A stretch of DNA of 64,000 nucleotides from Nucisporomicrobium flavum (GCF_016464385.1 NZ_JADMLH010000021.1:1-64000); one strand, 5' to 3'. Shown: positions 35,947 through 45,040, counted from the first letter of the stretch. Notes: generated by a model not told the origin, from the sequence alone. A program made the numbers and translations.

Positions 35947-36039
35947 CCGACCAGCCTGCCACGGCCCGTACCCGCGGCACCACGCGGTGCCCCTGACCCC
36001 GCCGGGACAGTCCCGGCTCGAGATCGAGGAGAGGTCGCG

Positions 36040-36795
36040 ATGACCCTGTGGCGGAGAACCCGCACCGAGGTGGCCGGCGCGTGGCGATCGCTGCGCTACG
36101 ACCTGGGCCGCCGGGAGGCCGATGAGGGCCGCGCACCGAGCGCCCGGCCGGTGCACCCGGACGTGACCTCGACCGGGTACAGCACGTTCGGCGGCGCCGG
36201 CATCACCGGCGGCCTGCGCACGTCGTACGGGCCCGCGCACGCCCGCCGCCCCCGCCGGGCGGTGGCAGTCACGGCATTCGGCACCCTCGCCGTGGCCGGC
36301 GCGGCCGGGAGCTACTTCGCGGTCGTCAACGGGCTCGGCGTGGTGCTGGGCGACCAGCCGGCGGGCGCGGAGCCGTACCCGCTGGCCGCCGCGGCGCCGG
36401 ACGGCACGCCGGGCGAGGCGTCCAACGAGGGGCTCGGCCGCGGGCCGCAGGAGGCGCCCGGCCGGGTGGAGGCGCCGGCGGCTGCCGGGACGGTGCGGAC
36501 CGTGCCGCACACCCTCGCGACCACGGGTACGCCGGACAGCCCCGGCGCGGCCGTCCTGCCGGCCCCGCGGCGCACCACCGTGCACCGGACCTCCCCGGCC
36601 GCGCCGCCGACCCCGTGCGACTGCCTCACCCCGCCGGTGCCGACGCCCACCGCGGCCCCGTCGTCGCCGGACAGCCCGTCGCCGACTCCCACCCCGAGCC
36701 CTTCGGACGACGACACCGCGTCGCCGGATCCGACGTACTCGGTCCCCGAGCGCCCCGACGGGACCGAGCGGGCGCACGTCACACCCGGGGACTGA
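36040..36795 (+). CDS. Membrane-anchored Pro/Ser/Thr-rich protein, unknown function
   Basis: 251 aa. N-terminal cytosolic part of about 75 residues (basic, with TSYGPAHARRPRR just before the membrane), one helix (about 75-97), then about 150 low-complexity residues outside, rich in Pro, Ser, Thr and Asp (PTPTPSPSDDD). No enzymatic domain is seen. It lies between the Rv2175c-like gene and the PASTA kinase, so it may be a wall-facing partner or substrate of the kinase. GAGGAGAGG precedes the ATG. Confidence 0.65.
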   Translation: MTLWRRTRTEVAGAWRSLRYDLGRREADEGRAPSARPVHPDVTSTGYSTFGGAGITGGLRTSYGPAHARRPRRAVAVTAFGTLAVAGAAGSYFAVVNGLGVVLGDQPAGAEPYPLAAAAPDGTPGEASNEGLGRGPQEAPGRVEAPAAAGTVRTVPHTLATTGTPDSPGAAVLPAPRRTTVHRTSPAAPPTPCDCLTPPVPTPTAAPSSPDSPSPTPTPSPSDDDTASPDPTYSVPERPDGTERAHVTPGD

Positions 36796-36819
36796 TCCGA
36801 TTTGTCACGATAAGGGGGT

Positions 36820-36838
36820 CGTGGTCGTCGGGACCACG
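36820..36838 (+). other. Hairpin between the Pro-rich gene and the kinase gene
   Basis: Seven-bp arms CGTGGTC/GACCACG with a 5-nt loop, 24 bp after the stop at 36795. It may be a weak terminator. The remaining region to 36949 must hold the kinase promoter, but no clear box is seen. Confidence 0.3.
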
Positions 36839-36949
36839 GCCCGATATCGTCCATCTGCGCGGCTCGCCCTCGAAGACGCCGTACCCGTTCGGTCTCAGCT
36901 GTGACATCCTGGACCGTCTTTCCCGGAAGGGCACATACACTTCACGCCG

Positions 36950-38911
36950 ATGGACACGACTGTCGCCGACACGTTGATCGGCACGACGATTGACGGGCGC
37001 TACCGGATCACCGGGCGCGTCGCCCGCGGTGGCATGGCGACCGTTTACACCGCCGTGGACGACCGGCTGGGGCGTACCGTCGCACTCAAGATCATCCACC
37101 CGTCGCAGGCGACGAACGTGCACTTCGTCGACCGGTTCACCGACGAGGCCAAGACGATCGCCCGGCTGACCCACCCCAACGTGGTCGCGGTCTACGACCA
37201 GGGGCGCCACGAGGGCCTGCCCTACCTGGTGATGGAGTACGTGCAGGGCCGCACCCTGCGCGACCTGCTCACCCAGCGCCGCCGGCTCAACCCGGTGGAG
37301 GCGCTCGCGATCCTCGAGCAGATGCTCGCCGCCATCGCCGCCGCGCACCGCGCCGGCCTGGTGCACCGAGACGTGAAGCCGGAGAACGTGCTGGTCGCCG
37401 AGGCGCCCAGCGGCGGCATCGCCAACCTCGTCGACGCGGTCGTCAAGGTCGCCGACTTCGGGCTGGCCCGGGCGGTCGAGGCCAGCGCCGACGAGAGCGG
37501 CCAGCTCATGGCGACGGTCGCGTACGTGGCACCGGAGCTGGTCACCGACGGCCACGCCGACGCCCGCACGGACGTGTACTCGGCCGGCATCGTGCTGTTC
37601 GAGATGCTCACCGGCCGGGTGCCGTACGACGGCGACGAGCCGGTCGAGGTGGCGTGGCAGCACGTGGACAACGACGTGCCGGCCCCCTCGAGCATCGTCA
37701 AGGGGCTGCCGACCATCCTCGACGACCTCGTCGCCCGGGCCACCCGCCGCGACCCCGGCGCGCGTCCCACCGACGCCGGCGCGCTGCTCGCCGAGGTCCA
37801 GGTGGTCCGAGACGACCTGGGCGCCGCCAACGTCGAGACGGCCCTGCTGCGTCAGGTGCCCGCCCGCCCCGCGATGGCCGACGCCACCGCTCTCGTACCG
37901 GCCGTCACCTCGGTGATGCCCCCCGCGACCGGCGACCGGCCGCCGTGGGCCCGCCTGCCCGAGCAGGCCGGTGGCCGCGGCGCCCGCCGCCGGCCCGACG
38001 CCCCCGCCCCGGGCGAGTACGGCGCCGTCGGCCGCTTCGGCGACCGCCGCCGGCTGTTCATCCTCGGCGCCGTCGCGCTGATGGTGCTGGTGGTCATCGG
38101 CAGCACGTGGTGGGTGACGCTGGGCCGCTACACCGACGCACCGCAGCTGGTGAACATGACCCGCTCGCAGGCCGAGCAGGAGGCCAAGGCGCGCGGCTTC
38201 GACCTGCGCTTCGACGACGGCCGCTACGACGAGAACGTGCCCAAGGACACCGTGCTGGCGCAGGACCCGCCGGCCACCGACCGGCTGGTCAAGGGCGGCC
38301 TGCTGACCCTGACGCTCTCCCTGGGCCCGGAGCGCTACCCGGTTCCCGACGTGGTCGGCATGGAGAAGGCCGCGGCCAAGGGCGAGATCGAGGGCACGAA
38401 GCTCAAGTTCAAGGAGGGCGCCGGCAAGTACAGCGACACCCTCCCGCAGGGCGTGGTCATCTCGATCGACCCCAAGGCCGGCGAGTCCCTCAAGCCCGGC
38501 GCGACCGTCACCGCCGTGATCAGCAAGGGCAAGGCCCCGATCACCGTGCCGCAGGTCGTCGGCAAGAACGTCAACGACGCCCGCGCCGAGCTGCAGCGGC
38601 TCGGTCTCAGCGTGGTCGAGCAGTACAAGGACAGCGATCAGCCCGCGGACACGGTCATCGGGCAGTCGCCGGAGCAGGGCACCGGCGCGGAGAAGGACGA
38701 CGAGATCAAGCTCGAGGTCAGCAAGGGCCCGCCGCTGGTCACCGTCCCCGACCTCACCAACCAGCCGTGCCAGCAGGCCGCGCAGACGCTGCAGGGCTCG
38801 AGCCTGGTGCCGAAGATCAATTTCAACCCCAACGGTCTCGTACGCCAGCAGTCGCCCGCGCCGAACACCCCGGTGCCGCCGCAGACCGAGGTCGTGCTCA
38901 ATTGTCTGTGA
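36950..38911 (+). CDS. Ser/Thr protein kinase with four PASTA domains
   Basis: 653 aa. Kinase domain residues 18-280: glycine loop VARGGMATVY, K47 in VALKII, HRDVKPEN with catalytic D141, DFG at 169-171 and VAPEL. A juxtamembrane linker, one membrane helix (about 366-390) and four extracellular PASTA repeats (about 395-653), the last with a Cys pair (QPCQQA and LNCL). PASTA repeats sense peptidoglycan fragments, so this is a PknB-like growth kinase in the genomic place of M. tuberculosis PknL, which lacks PASTA. Coupled to the next gene by a GTGA overlap. Confidence 0.92.
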   Translation: MDTTVADTLIGTTIDGRYRITGRVARGGMATVYTAVDDRLGRTVALKIIHPSQATNVHFVDRFTDEAKTIARLTHPNVVAVYDQGRHEGLPYLVMEYVQGRTLRDLLTQRRRLNPVEALAILEQMLAAIAAAHRAGLVHRDVKPENVLVAEAPSGGIANLVDAVVKVADFGLARAVEASADESGQLMATVAYVAPELVTDGHADARTDVYSAGIVLFEMLTGRVPYDGDEPVEVAWQHVDNDVPAPSSIVKGLPTILDDLVARATRRDPGARPTDAGALLAEVQVVRDDLGAANVETALLRQVPARPAMADATALVPAVTSVMPPATGDRPPWARLPEQAGGRGARRRPDAPAPGEYGAVGRFGDRRRLFILGAVALMVLVVIGSTWWVTLGRYTDAPQLVNMTRSQAEQEAKARGFDLRFDDGRYDENVPKDTVLAQDPPATDRLVKGGLLTLTLSLGPERYPVPDVVGMEKAAAKGEIEGTKLKFKEGAGKYSDTLPQGVVISIDPKAGESLKPGATVTAVISKGKAPITVPQVVGKNVNDARAELQRLGLSVVEQYKDSDQPADTVIGQSPEQGTGAEKDDEIKLEVSKGPPLVTVPDLTNQPCQQAAQTLQGSSLVPKINFNPNGLVRQQSPAPNTPVPPQTEVVLNCL

Positions 38912-39765
38912 CTCGCCCGGTCGGGTCGCACACGAGGACGTCGGGCGGTCTGGCCAAGGCCGCCCTGCCGTACGCGGACGCGGCGGGCTCCGAGGCGGTG
39001 CAGGTCTACGTCTCCAACTCCCGCGGCTGGGCGCTGCCGCCGGGTGACCCGAAGCAGGACACGCTGTTCCGCGACGGCTGCGGCGAGCGGGGGCTGCCCG
39101 CGTACATCCACGCGTCGCTGCTGGTGAACCTGGGCTCCCCCACCGAGCTCACGGTCACCCGCTCGGTCGAGACCCTCGAGCACGCCCTGCTGCGCGGCGC
39201 GGCCATCGGCGCGGCGGCCGTCGTCTACCACGCGGGCAGCTCGGTCGACCCGGCCCACGACGACAAGGCGATGCACCAGCTCCGCGAGGCCCTGCTGCCG
39301 CTGCTCGACCGGGCGGCGGCCCAGGGCCTGCCGAAACTGCTCGTCGAGCCCAGCGCCGGCGGCGGCCGCAGCCTCGCGTCCAAGGTCGAGGACCTCGGGC
39401 CGTACCTGGCAGCGGTCGAGCACCACCCGTGGCTGGGCGTCTGCTTCGACACCTGCCACGCCTGGGCGGCGGGCCACGACCTGGCCACCCCGGGCGGCAT
39501 GACGAAGACCCTCGACTCGCTGGTGGCGACGGTCGGCGCGGACCGCCTGATGCTCGTGCACGCCAACGACTCGAAGGACGACTGCGGCTCCACCCGCGAC
39601 CGGCACGAGACGATCGGCAAGGGCCGCATCGGCACGGCGGCGTTCGCCGAGCTGCTCGCCCACCCGGCGACGGCCGGCATCCCGGTGATCGTCGAAACCC
39701 CCACCGAACAGCACGAGGGCCACGCCGCGGACATCGCCCTGCTCAAGGATCTCCGCCCGGCATGA
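38908..39765 (+). CDS. nfo: Endonuclease IV (AP endonuclease)
   Basis: 285 aa. It cleaves DNA at abasic sites in base-excision repair. Zn-ligand motifs are VGSHTRTSGG at the start, EPSAGGGRSL, CFDTCHAWAAGHD, and HANDSKDDCGSTRDRHE with IGKGRIG. GTG 38908 lies inside the kinase stop (GTGA); a TTG at 38902 is an alternative. Co-expression of an AP endonuclease with a PASTA kinase is noteworthy but may be only positional. Confidence 0.9.
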   Translation: MTRPVGSHTRTSGGLAKAALPYADAAGSEAVQVYVSNSRGWALPPGDPKQDTLFRDGCGERGLPAYIHASLLVNLGSPTELTVTRSVETLEHALLRGAAIGAAAVVYHAGSSVDPAHDDKAMHQLREALLPLLDRAAAQGLPKLLVEPSAGGGRSLASKVEDLGPYLAAVEHHPWLGVCFDTCHAWAAGHDLATPGGMTKTLDSLVATVGADRLMLVHANDSKDDCGSTRDRHETIGKGRIGTAAFAELLAHPATAGIPVIVETPTEQHEGHAADIALLKDLRPA

Positions 39766-39972
39766 GCACCGGCGTGGACCTGGCGCTGCCGGCCGCGCTC
39801 GCCGAAGCCAACGAGCAAGGCTTCGACTACGACGGCGGCGACGGGATCGCCCTCGAGCCGGATGCGCCGCTGGAACGCCAGCCGGTGGTCTCTATCGGCC
39901 GGCGAGATCATCGTCGCGGCGCGGGCGGAGTTCCCCGACTTCCAGGCCACGGTCGAGGCGCAGTGCCGGTGA
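39762..39972 (+). pseudogene. Decayed remnant of an uncharacterised actinobacterial protein
   Basis: ATG 39762 overlaps the nfo stop (ATGA). The first about 45 codons (LPAALAEANEQGFDYDGG, then LERQPVVSIG) read well. After about 39895 the natural reading shifts frame to AGEIIVAARAEFPDF and TVEAQCR, ending at TGA 39970-39972. From memory these look like the start, middle and end of one actinobacterial hypothetical-protein family of normally larger size, so internal sequence seems deleted. Without the frame change a 72-residue peptide would end at 39980. Confidence 0.5.
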
Positions 39973-39976
39973 TGCG

Positions 39977-40594
39977 CTAGCGGCGTGCCAGGCGCTTCTC
40001 GAGGTGGGTGCGGCAGGCCGGCCACTCCGCGGCGATGACCGAGAACATCGCCGAGTCGCGGAGCAGGCCGTCCTCGCCCGGCGCCCAGGACTTGGACCAT
40101 TGCCGCAGCACGCCCTCGAACTGCGCCCCGAGGCCGGCGATCGCCGCGCGGGAGCGGCCGTTGCGGGCGTCGGTTTTCAGGTCGACCCGGGCCACGCCCC
40201 AGGTCTCGAAGGCGTGCCGGAACAGCAGGTACTTCGCCTCGGTGTTGATGCCCGTACCCTGCGCGGACGCCGCCAGCCAGGTGAAGCCGATCTCGACCGC
40301 CATCAGCCGGTCGCCGCCCGGCCACAGCCGCGGCTCCCAGAAGGCCGTGACGCCCACCGCGCGGCCGGACGCGACGGCGATCTGGGCGTACGGCGCGAGC
40401 AGTCCCGCCGCCGCCCGCCCCAGCTGCTCGTCCAGGTACGCGTCGATCTCGTGGGCGCGGGGTACCCAGGTCCAGCCGTACGAGGCGCGTTCCTCCTCGG
40501 CCGCGGCGGCGAGGTCGGCGGCGTGGCCGTGGCCGAGGGGTTCGAGCCGTACGCGGTCGCCGGCCAGCACGGGCCCCGAGAACAGGAAGCTCAT
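39977..40594 (-). CDS. GNAT acetyltransferase (RimJ/RimL type)
   Basis: 205 aa. GDRVRLEPLGHGHAADLAAA at the start, EIGFTWLAASAQGTGINTEA as the acetyl-CoA binding region and FRHAFETWGVARVDLKTDARN after it are typical of RimL-like GNATs. Substrate unknown. ATG at 40594 follows 3 bp after the DUF3224 stop, so the two are probably one transcript. Confidence 0.85.
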   Translation of the reverse strand: MSFLFSGPVLAGDRVRLEPLGHGHAADLAAAAEEERASYGWTWVPRAHEIDAYLDEQLGRAAAGLLAPYAQIAVASGRAVGVTAFWEPRLWPGGDRLMAVEIGFTWLAASAQGTGINTEAKYLLFRHAFETWGVARVDLKTDARNGRSRAAIAGLGAQFEGVLRQWSKSWAPGEDGLLRDSAMFSVIAAEWPACRTHLEKRLARR

Positions 40595-40597
40595 CGC

Positions 40598-40987
40598 TCA
40601 GTGCGGCTCGATGTCGTACGTGAACACGTACCGGTGCTCCTCCGAGCTGTTGTCGATCTCGAACGTGCCGGTGATGCCGGTGAGCTCGTCCGTACCCGAA
40701 TCCGGCACGACCCGGACGGTCAGCGTGCCCGACCCGCGGTCCATGAGGCCGAAGTGCTGCAGCACGAAGCTGCCCTTGAGCCCTTCCAGCGTGCCGGTGA
40801 TGCGGTCGATGGCGACGTAGCCGGCCGATCCCTCGACGGGGGTGCCGACCGACAGCATCTCGGCGCGGCCGGTGCCGGTGAGGTCGCCCTCGATCGTCTT
40901 GTGGACCTGCGTGCGGCCGAGCATGTCGTCGTCGGCCGGGAGCGGCTCGAACGTGGTGGTGAAGGTGCCGGTGGCACGGCGGCTCAT
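40598..40987 (-). CDS. DUF3224 protein
   Basis: 129 aa, predicted small beta-barrel. Typical segments are ATGTFTTTFEPLPADDD at the start, VHKTIEGDLTGTG, GYVAIDRITGTLEG and GSFVLQHFG, and SGTDELTGITGTFEI. The family is common in actinobacteria, resembles allene-oxide-cyclase/lipocalin-like barrels and has no established function. It lies between ltaE and a GNAT on the same strand. Confidence 0.85.
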   Translation of the reverse strand: MSRRATGTFTTTFEPLPADDDMLGRTQVHKTIEGDLTGTGRAEMLSVGTPVEGSAGYVAIDRITGTLEGLKGSFVLQHFGLMDRGSGTLTVRVVPDSGTDELTGITGTFEIDNSSEEHRYVFTYDIEPH

Positions 40988-41051
40988 CGCGGGCTCCTCG
41001 TCGGTGGCGGGCGGCGTCGGGTCCGATGTAACCAGACCCGGCGCCGCCTGC

Positions 41052-42077
41052 TCAGGCGGCGCGCAGAAGGTCGGACAGGACCACGATCGTGCGGTCGACG
41101 TCGTCGTCGTCCACGTCGAGGTGGGTGACCGCGCGGGCCAGGCGCGGAAGCATCACCGTGATGCGGACGTCGCGTTCCGCGGCCCTGGCGACCAGCGTCG
41201 GCGCGTCCATCGGCGCCTTGGTCAGGTCGAGCGGGACGAGGTTGGTGCGCACGGCGGCGGCGTCGACCACGCCGAACGGTTCGAGGGCTTCGGCGAGGCG
41301 GCGGGCACGGGCGTGGTCCTGCGCGAGGCGGTCGACGTGGTGGTCGAGGGCGTACCGGCCGGCGGCGGCCAGGATGCCGACCTGGCGCATGCCGCCGCCC
41401 ATCCGCTTGCGAAGCTGCCGGGCCCGGGCGATCCGCTCGGCGGAGCCGACGATCAGCGACCCGACGGGCGCGCCGAGGCCCTTCGATAGGCAGACCGACA
41501 GGGTGTCGAACAGCTGCCCGTATGCGTCCAGCGGCACCCCGTCCGCGACGTGCGCGTGCCAGATGCGGGCGCCGTCGCAGTGCAGGAGCACCCCGGCCGA
41601 AAGGGTGACCTCGCGCAGGCGTCGCAGGGTGGCGAGCGGGACGACGCCCCCGCCGCCGAGGTTGTGCGTCTGCTCGACGGCGATCGCCCGGGTCGGCACC
41701 GAGGGGTACCCGGCCGGGCGGATCATCGCCGCGATCTCGTCCACGTCCAGCGCGGCGCCGCGCGACGGCCAGGTCCGCGTCGAGATGCCGCCCAGCGCGG
41801 CCGCGGCGCCCAGCTCGTACGTGACCACGTGCGCGTCCGCCCCGGCGAGCAGCTCCTCCCCCGCCGGTACGACGAGCTGCATCGCGATCTGGTTGGCCAT
41901 CGTGCCGGACGGGGCGAACAGCGCCGCCTCGTGGCCGAACATCCGCGCGACGTGCGCCTCGAGATCGTTGACGGTCGGGTCGTCGCCGAAGACGTCGTCG
42001 CCCACCGCCGCGGACGCCATGGCCTCGCGCATCGCCGGCGTCGGCCGGGTGACGGTGTCCGAGCGCAGGTCAGCCAC
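41052..42077 (-). CDS. ltaE: Low-specificity L-threonine aldolase
   Basis: 341 aa PLP enzyme splitting L-threonine/allo-threonine to glycine and acetaldehyde. DLRSDTVTRPTPAM at the start, GDDVFGDDPTVNDLE, FAPSGTMANQIA, HCDGARIWHA and the PLP lysine in SVCLSKGLGAPVGS are all present. GTG 42077 overlaps the end of the DAHP synthase gene by 8 bp, so it is translationally coupled to aromatic amino-acid synthesis. Confidence 0.92.
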   Translation of the reverse strand: MADLRSDTVTRPTPAMREAMASAAVGDDVFGDDPTVNDLEAHVARMFGHEAALFAPSGTMANQIAMQLVVPAGEELLAGADAHVVTYELGAAAALGGISTRTWPSRGAALDVDEIAAMIRPAGYPSVPTRAIAVEQTHNLGGGGVVPLATLRRLREVTLSAGVLLHCDGARIWHAHVADGVPLDAYGQLFDTLSVCLSKGLGAPVGSLIVGSAERIARARQLRKRMGGGMRQVGILAAAGRYALDHHVDRLAQDHARARRLAEALEPFGVVDAAAVRTNLVPLDLTKAPMDAPTLVARAAERDVRITVMLPRLARAVTHLDVDDDDVDRTIVVLSDLLRAA

Positions 42078-43476
42078 GCAGCATCTCCGCCACGAGGAAC
42101 GCCAGCTCGAGGCTCTGCTGGGTGTTGAGACGCGGGTCGCAGGCGGTCTCGTACCGGTCCGGCAGGTCGAGGTCCTCGATGCCCTGCGCGCCGCCGAGGC
42201 ACTCGGTGACGTCCTCGCCGGTGAGCTCGACGTGGATGCCGCCGGGGTGGGTGCTCAGGCCGCGGTGCACCTCGAAGTAGCCGAGCACCTCGTCGACGAT
42301 CCGGTCGAAGTGGCGGGTCTTGTAGCCGTTGGACGACTCGTGGGTGTTGCCGTGCATCGGGTCGCACTGCCACACGACCTTCGCGCCCGACGCGGTCACC
42401 TTCTCCACGATCGGCGGCAGCGCCTCGCGCACCTTGCCGTTGCCCATCCGGCTGATCAGCGTGAGGCGGCCCGGAATGTTCTCCGGGTTGAGCTTCTCGC
42501 ACAGCTCGATCGCGGTCTCCGGGGAGGTGCCGGGGCCCAGCTTCACGCCGATCGGGTTCGCGATGCGGCTGATGAAGTCGATGTGGGCGTGGTCCAGCTG
42601 CCGGGTCCGCTCACCCACCCAGAGGAAGTGCCCGGAGAGACCGTACGCCCGGCCGTCGGAGACCCGGGTCAGCGCGCGGTCGTACTCCAGGGCCAGCGCC
42701 TCGTGCGAGCAGTACAGGCTGACCGTGCGCAGCGCCTCGTCGTCGGTCATGCCGCAGGCCCGGATGAAGTCCAGGGCCCGGTCGATCTCGCGCGCGATGG
42801 CCTCGTAGCGCTCACCCGCGGGCGACGCCCGGACGAAGTCCTTGTTCCAGTCGTGCAGACCCGCAAGATCGGCAAGGCCGCCCGCGAGGTACGCCCGCAG
42901 CATGTTCATCGCCGCGGCGCTGTTCGCGTACGCCCGGATCATGCGCTGCGGGTCGGCCACCCGGGCGCCCTCGTCCGCCTCCAGCGAGTTGATCAGGTCA
43001 CCGCGGTACGCCGGCAGCCCCAGCGAGTCCGTCGGCGCGGAGCGGGGCTTGGTGTACTGCCCGGCCACCCGCGCCACCTTGACCACCGGCATCGAGGCGC
43101 CGTACGTGAGCACCACAGCCATCTGCAGCAGCGTGCGCGCGTTGGCGAGCAGGTGGCTCTCGGTGTTGTCGGCGAACGTCTCGGCGCAGTCGCCGCCCTG
43201 GAGCAGGAACGCCCGCCCCTCGCACACCTCGGCGAGCTTGTGGCGCAGCTGGTCGACCTCGTACGGCGCGACGATCGACGGGACGTTGTCGAGGACCTTG
43301 CAGACCGAGGCGACCTCGTCCAGGTCCGCCCACGGCGGCATCTGCAGGCGCGGAAGCTCGCGCCAGCGGTCCAGGCCGAGCGCCGAGTCCTCGGCGGAGT
43401 CGGTGGAGGGACGGGAGGTCTGCAGGGCGGTCGCACCGACCCCGGGATGACTGAGCTGATGCCACTCTCGGCGCAT
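42070..43476 (-). CDS. aroG: Class II (plant-type) DAHP synthase
   Basis: 468 aa. It condenses phosphoenolpyruvate and erythrose-4-phosphate, the first step of the shikimate pathway. Class II marks are LLQGGDCAETF, RVAGQYTKPRS, GFDxR-like region LDFIRACGMTDDE, KLGPGTSPET and WQCDPMHGNTHES. The same gene is Rv2178c in the mycobacterial neighbourhood. A TAGGCT -10 (43488-43483) lies 6 nt before the ATG. It heads a unit with ltaE. Confidence 0.94.
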   Translation of the reverse strand: MRREWHQLSHPGVGATALQTSRPSTDSAEDSALGLDRWRELPRLQMPPWADLDEVASVCKVLDNVPSIVAPYEVDQLRHKLAEVCEGRAFLLQGGDCAETFADNTESHLLANARTLLQMAVVLTYGASMPVVKVARVAGQYTKPRSAPTDSLGLPAYRGDLINSLEADEGARVADPQRMIRAYANSAAAMNMLRAYLAGGLADLAGLHDWNKDFVRASPAGERYEAIAREIDRALDFIRACGMTDDEALRTVSLYCSHEALALEYDRALTRVSDGRAYGLSGHFLWVGERTRQLDHAHIDFISRIANPIGVKLGPGTSPETAIELCEKLNPENIPGRLTLISRMGNGKVREALPPIVEKVTASGAKVVWQCDPMHGNTHESSNGYKTRHFDRIVDEVLGYFEVHRGLSTHPGGIHVELTGEDVTECLGGAQGIEDLDLPDRYETACDPRLNTQQSLELAFLVAEMLRG

Positions 43477-43482
43477 GTCGAA

Positions 43483-43488
43483 AGCCTA
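43483..43488 (-). promoter_or_regulatory. -10 box of aroG, leaderless
   Basis: TAGGCT on the minus strand with exactly 6 nt to the ATG at 43476. It lies just downstream of the chitinase terminator hairpin. Confidence 0.45.
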
Positions 43489-43503
43489 ACCAGGGACAAG
43501 AAA

Positions 43504-43531
43504 GGGGCGCCGGGAGGATCCCCGGCGCCCC
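43504..43531 (-). terminator. Intrinsic terminator of the chitinase gene
   Basis: Perfect 11-bp GC arms (43504-43514 with 43521-43531), loop of 6 nt. On the minus strand it is followed by TTTCTTG, 20 bp after the chitinase stop. It is the best Rho-independent terminator in the window. Confidence 0.75.
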
Positions 43532-43551
43532 ACCTGCTAGGAACTGCTACC

Positions 43552-45015
43552 TCAGCCGAGGCCGTTCTTGATCGCGGTGATCAGTTCGCCGTTGCTGGTG
43601 TCACCGGAGAACTCCCAGAAGAAGGCGCCGCCGAGACCCTGGTTCTTGGCGTACGTCATCTTGCCGCCGATCGTGGCCGGGGTGTCGTAGCCCCACCAGT
43701 TGCTGCCGCACTTGGCGTACGCCGTGCCGCCGGCCGTACCGGTGGCCGGGCAGCTGTTCTTGAGGACCTTGTAGTCCTCGATGCCGGCCTCGTAGGTGCC
43801 GGGGGCGGCGCCGGTCGCCGAGCCGCCCGGGGCGCTCTGCGTGACGCCGGTCCAGCCGCGGCCGTAGAAGCCGATGCCGAGCAGCATCTTGCTCGCCGGG
43901 ACGCCCTTGCTCTTCAGCTTCTGGATCGCCGCGTCGGACCAGAAGCCCTGCTGCGGGATGCCGGCGTACGAGGTGAGCGGCGAGTGCGGGGCGGTCGGGC
44001 CCTGCGCGTTGAAGGCGCCGTAGTAGTCGTAGGTCATCGGGAAGACCAGGTTCAGCTTCGCGATGCCGGAGGCGTAGTCGGCCGCGTCGAGCTTGCCGCC
44101 GTTGGAGCCGTCGGCCGAGATCGCCGAGGTGATCAGGAAGTTCGCGCCGAACTTGTTGCGCAGCGCGCTGATCACGTTGTTGTACGCCGCCGGGCCGCTG
44201 CTGTCGCAGGACAGGCCGCAGGCGTTCGGGTACTCCCAGTCGACGTCGATGCCGTCGAAGACGTCCGACCAGCGCGAGTCCTTGATCAGGTTGTAGCAGG
44301 AGTTCGCGAAGCCGGTCGGGTTGGCGGCGGCCTGGGTGAAGCCGCCGGACCAGGTCCAGCCGCCGAACGACCAGATCACCTTGATGTTCGGGTACGCCTT
44401 CTTGAGCTTGCGCAGCTGGTTGAACGAGCCGCGCAGCGCGCCGGTGTCCCACGTGTCGGCGACGCCGTCCACGCTCTCCGCCGCGGTGTACGCCCGGTCG
44501 TAGTCGGCGTACGAGTCACCGATCGAGCACTGGCCGCCCGTGGTGTTGCCGAACGCGTACAGGATGTGCGTCAGCTTCGAGGCCGAGCCGCTCGTGACGA
44601 TGTTCTTCACGTGGTAGTTGCGGCCGTACACGCCCCACTCGGCGAAGTAGCCCACGACGTTCTTGCCACCGTTGCCCGGGGGCTGGGTCGGCGGGGTCGT
44701 GGGAGGCGTGGTGGGCGGGGTGGTCGGAGGAGTCGTCGGCGGGGTGGTCGGGTCCGTGCCGCCGCCACAGGTGCCGTTGTCGATCCAGACGTCCCACTGG
44801 CCGCTGTGCGTCGTCGGGCTCTCGTTCTGGGTCCACCACTTGGCGGTGTAGTTGTGACCGCTCTGGGAGGCGGCCATGTCCTTGGTGTAGACGGCCGACG
44901 AGCTCCAGGCGGGAGCGCACGCGGCGGCGGCCGACGCCTGGACCATGGGGACCGCGGCGGAGGCCACCGCCACGATCGCCCCGGCCCACAGGGCGCGGCG
45001 GAGGGATTTCTTCAC
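43552..45015 (-). CDS. Secreted GH18 chitinase with carbohydrate-binding domain
   Basis: 487 aa. Signal peptide about 1-32 (KKSLRRALWAGAIVAVASA core), a chitin-binding CBM5/12-like domain (about 33-84, AWSSSAVYTKDMAASQSG), a TPP-repeat linker (about 88-112) and a GH18 barrel with DGIDVDWEYP, catalytic E261, and the SFGGW chain at 216-220. It hydrolyses chitin outside the cell. A palindromic site lies about 28-50 bp upstream of the start and a strong terminator follows. Confidence 0.93.
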   Translation of the reverse strand: MKKSLRRALWAGAIVAVASAAVPMVQASAAAACAPAWSSSAVYTKDMAASQSGHNYTAKWWTQNESPTTHSGQWDVWIDNGTCGGGTDPTTPPTTPPTTPPTTPPTTPPTQPPGNGGKNVVGYFAEWGVYGRNYHVKNIVTSGSASKLTHILYAFGNTTGGQCSIGDSYADYDRAYTAAESVDGVADTWDTGALRGSFNQLRKLKKAYPNIKVIWSFGGWTWSGGFTQAAANPTGFANSCYNLIKDSRWSDVFDGIDVDWEYPNACGLSCDSSGPAAYNNVISALRNKFGANFLITSAISADGSNGGKLDAADYASGIAKLNLVFPMTYDYYGAFNAQGPTAPHSPLTSYAGIPQQGFWSDAAIQKLKSKGVPASKMLLGIGFYGRGWTGVTQSAPGGSATGAAPGTYEAGIEDYKVLKNSCPATGTAGGTAYAKCGSNWWGYDTPATIGGKMTYAKNQGLGGAFFWEFSGDTSNGELITAIKNGLG

Positions 45016-45040
45016 TGCGTCTCCTCACAACCAACAGTTA

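Noticed and set aside
44670..44760. Short tandem repeats that could suggest a CRISPR or satellite
   Set aside because: They encode the TPP-rich linker of the chitinase and are ordinary protein low complexity.
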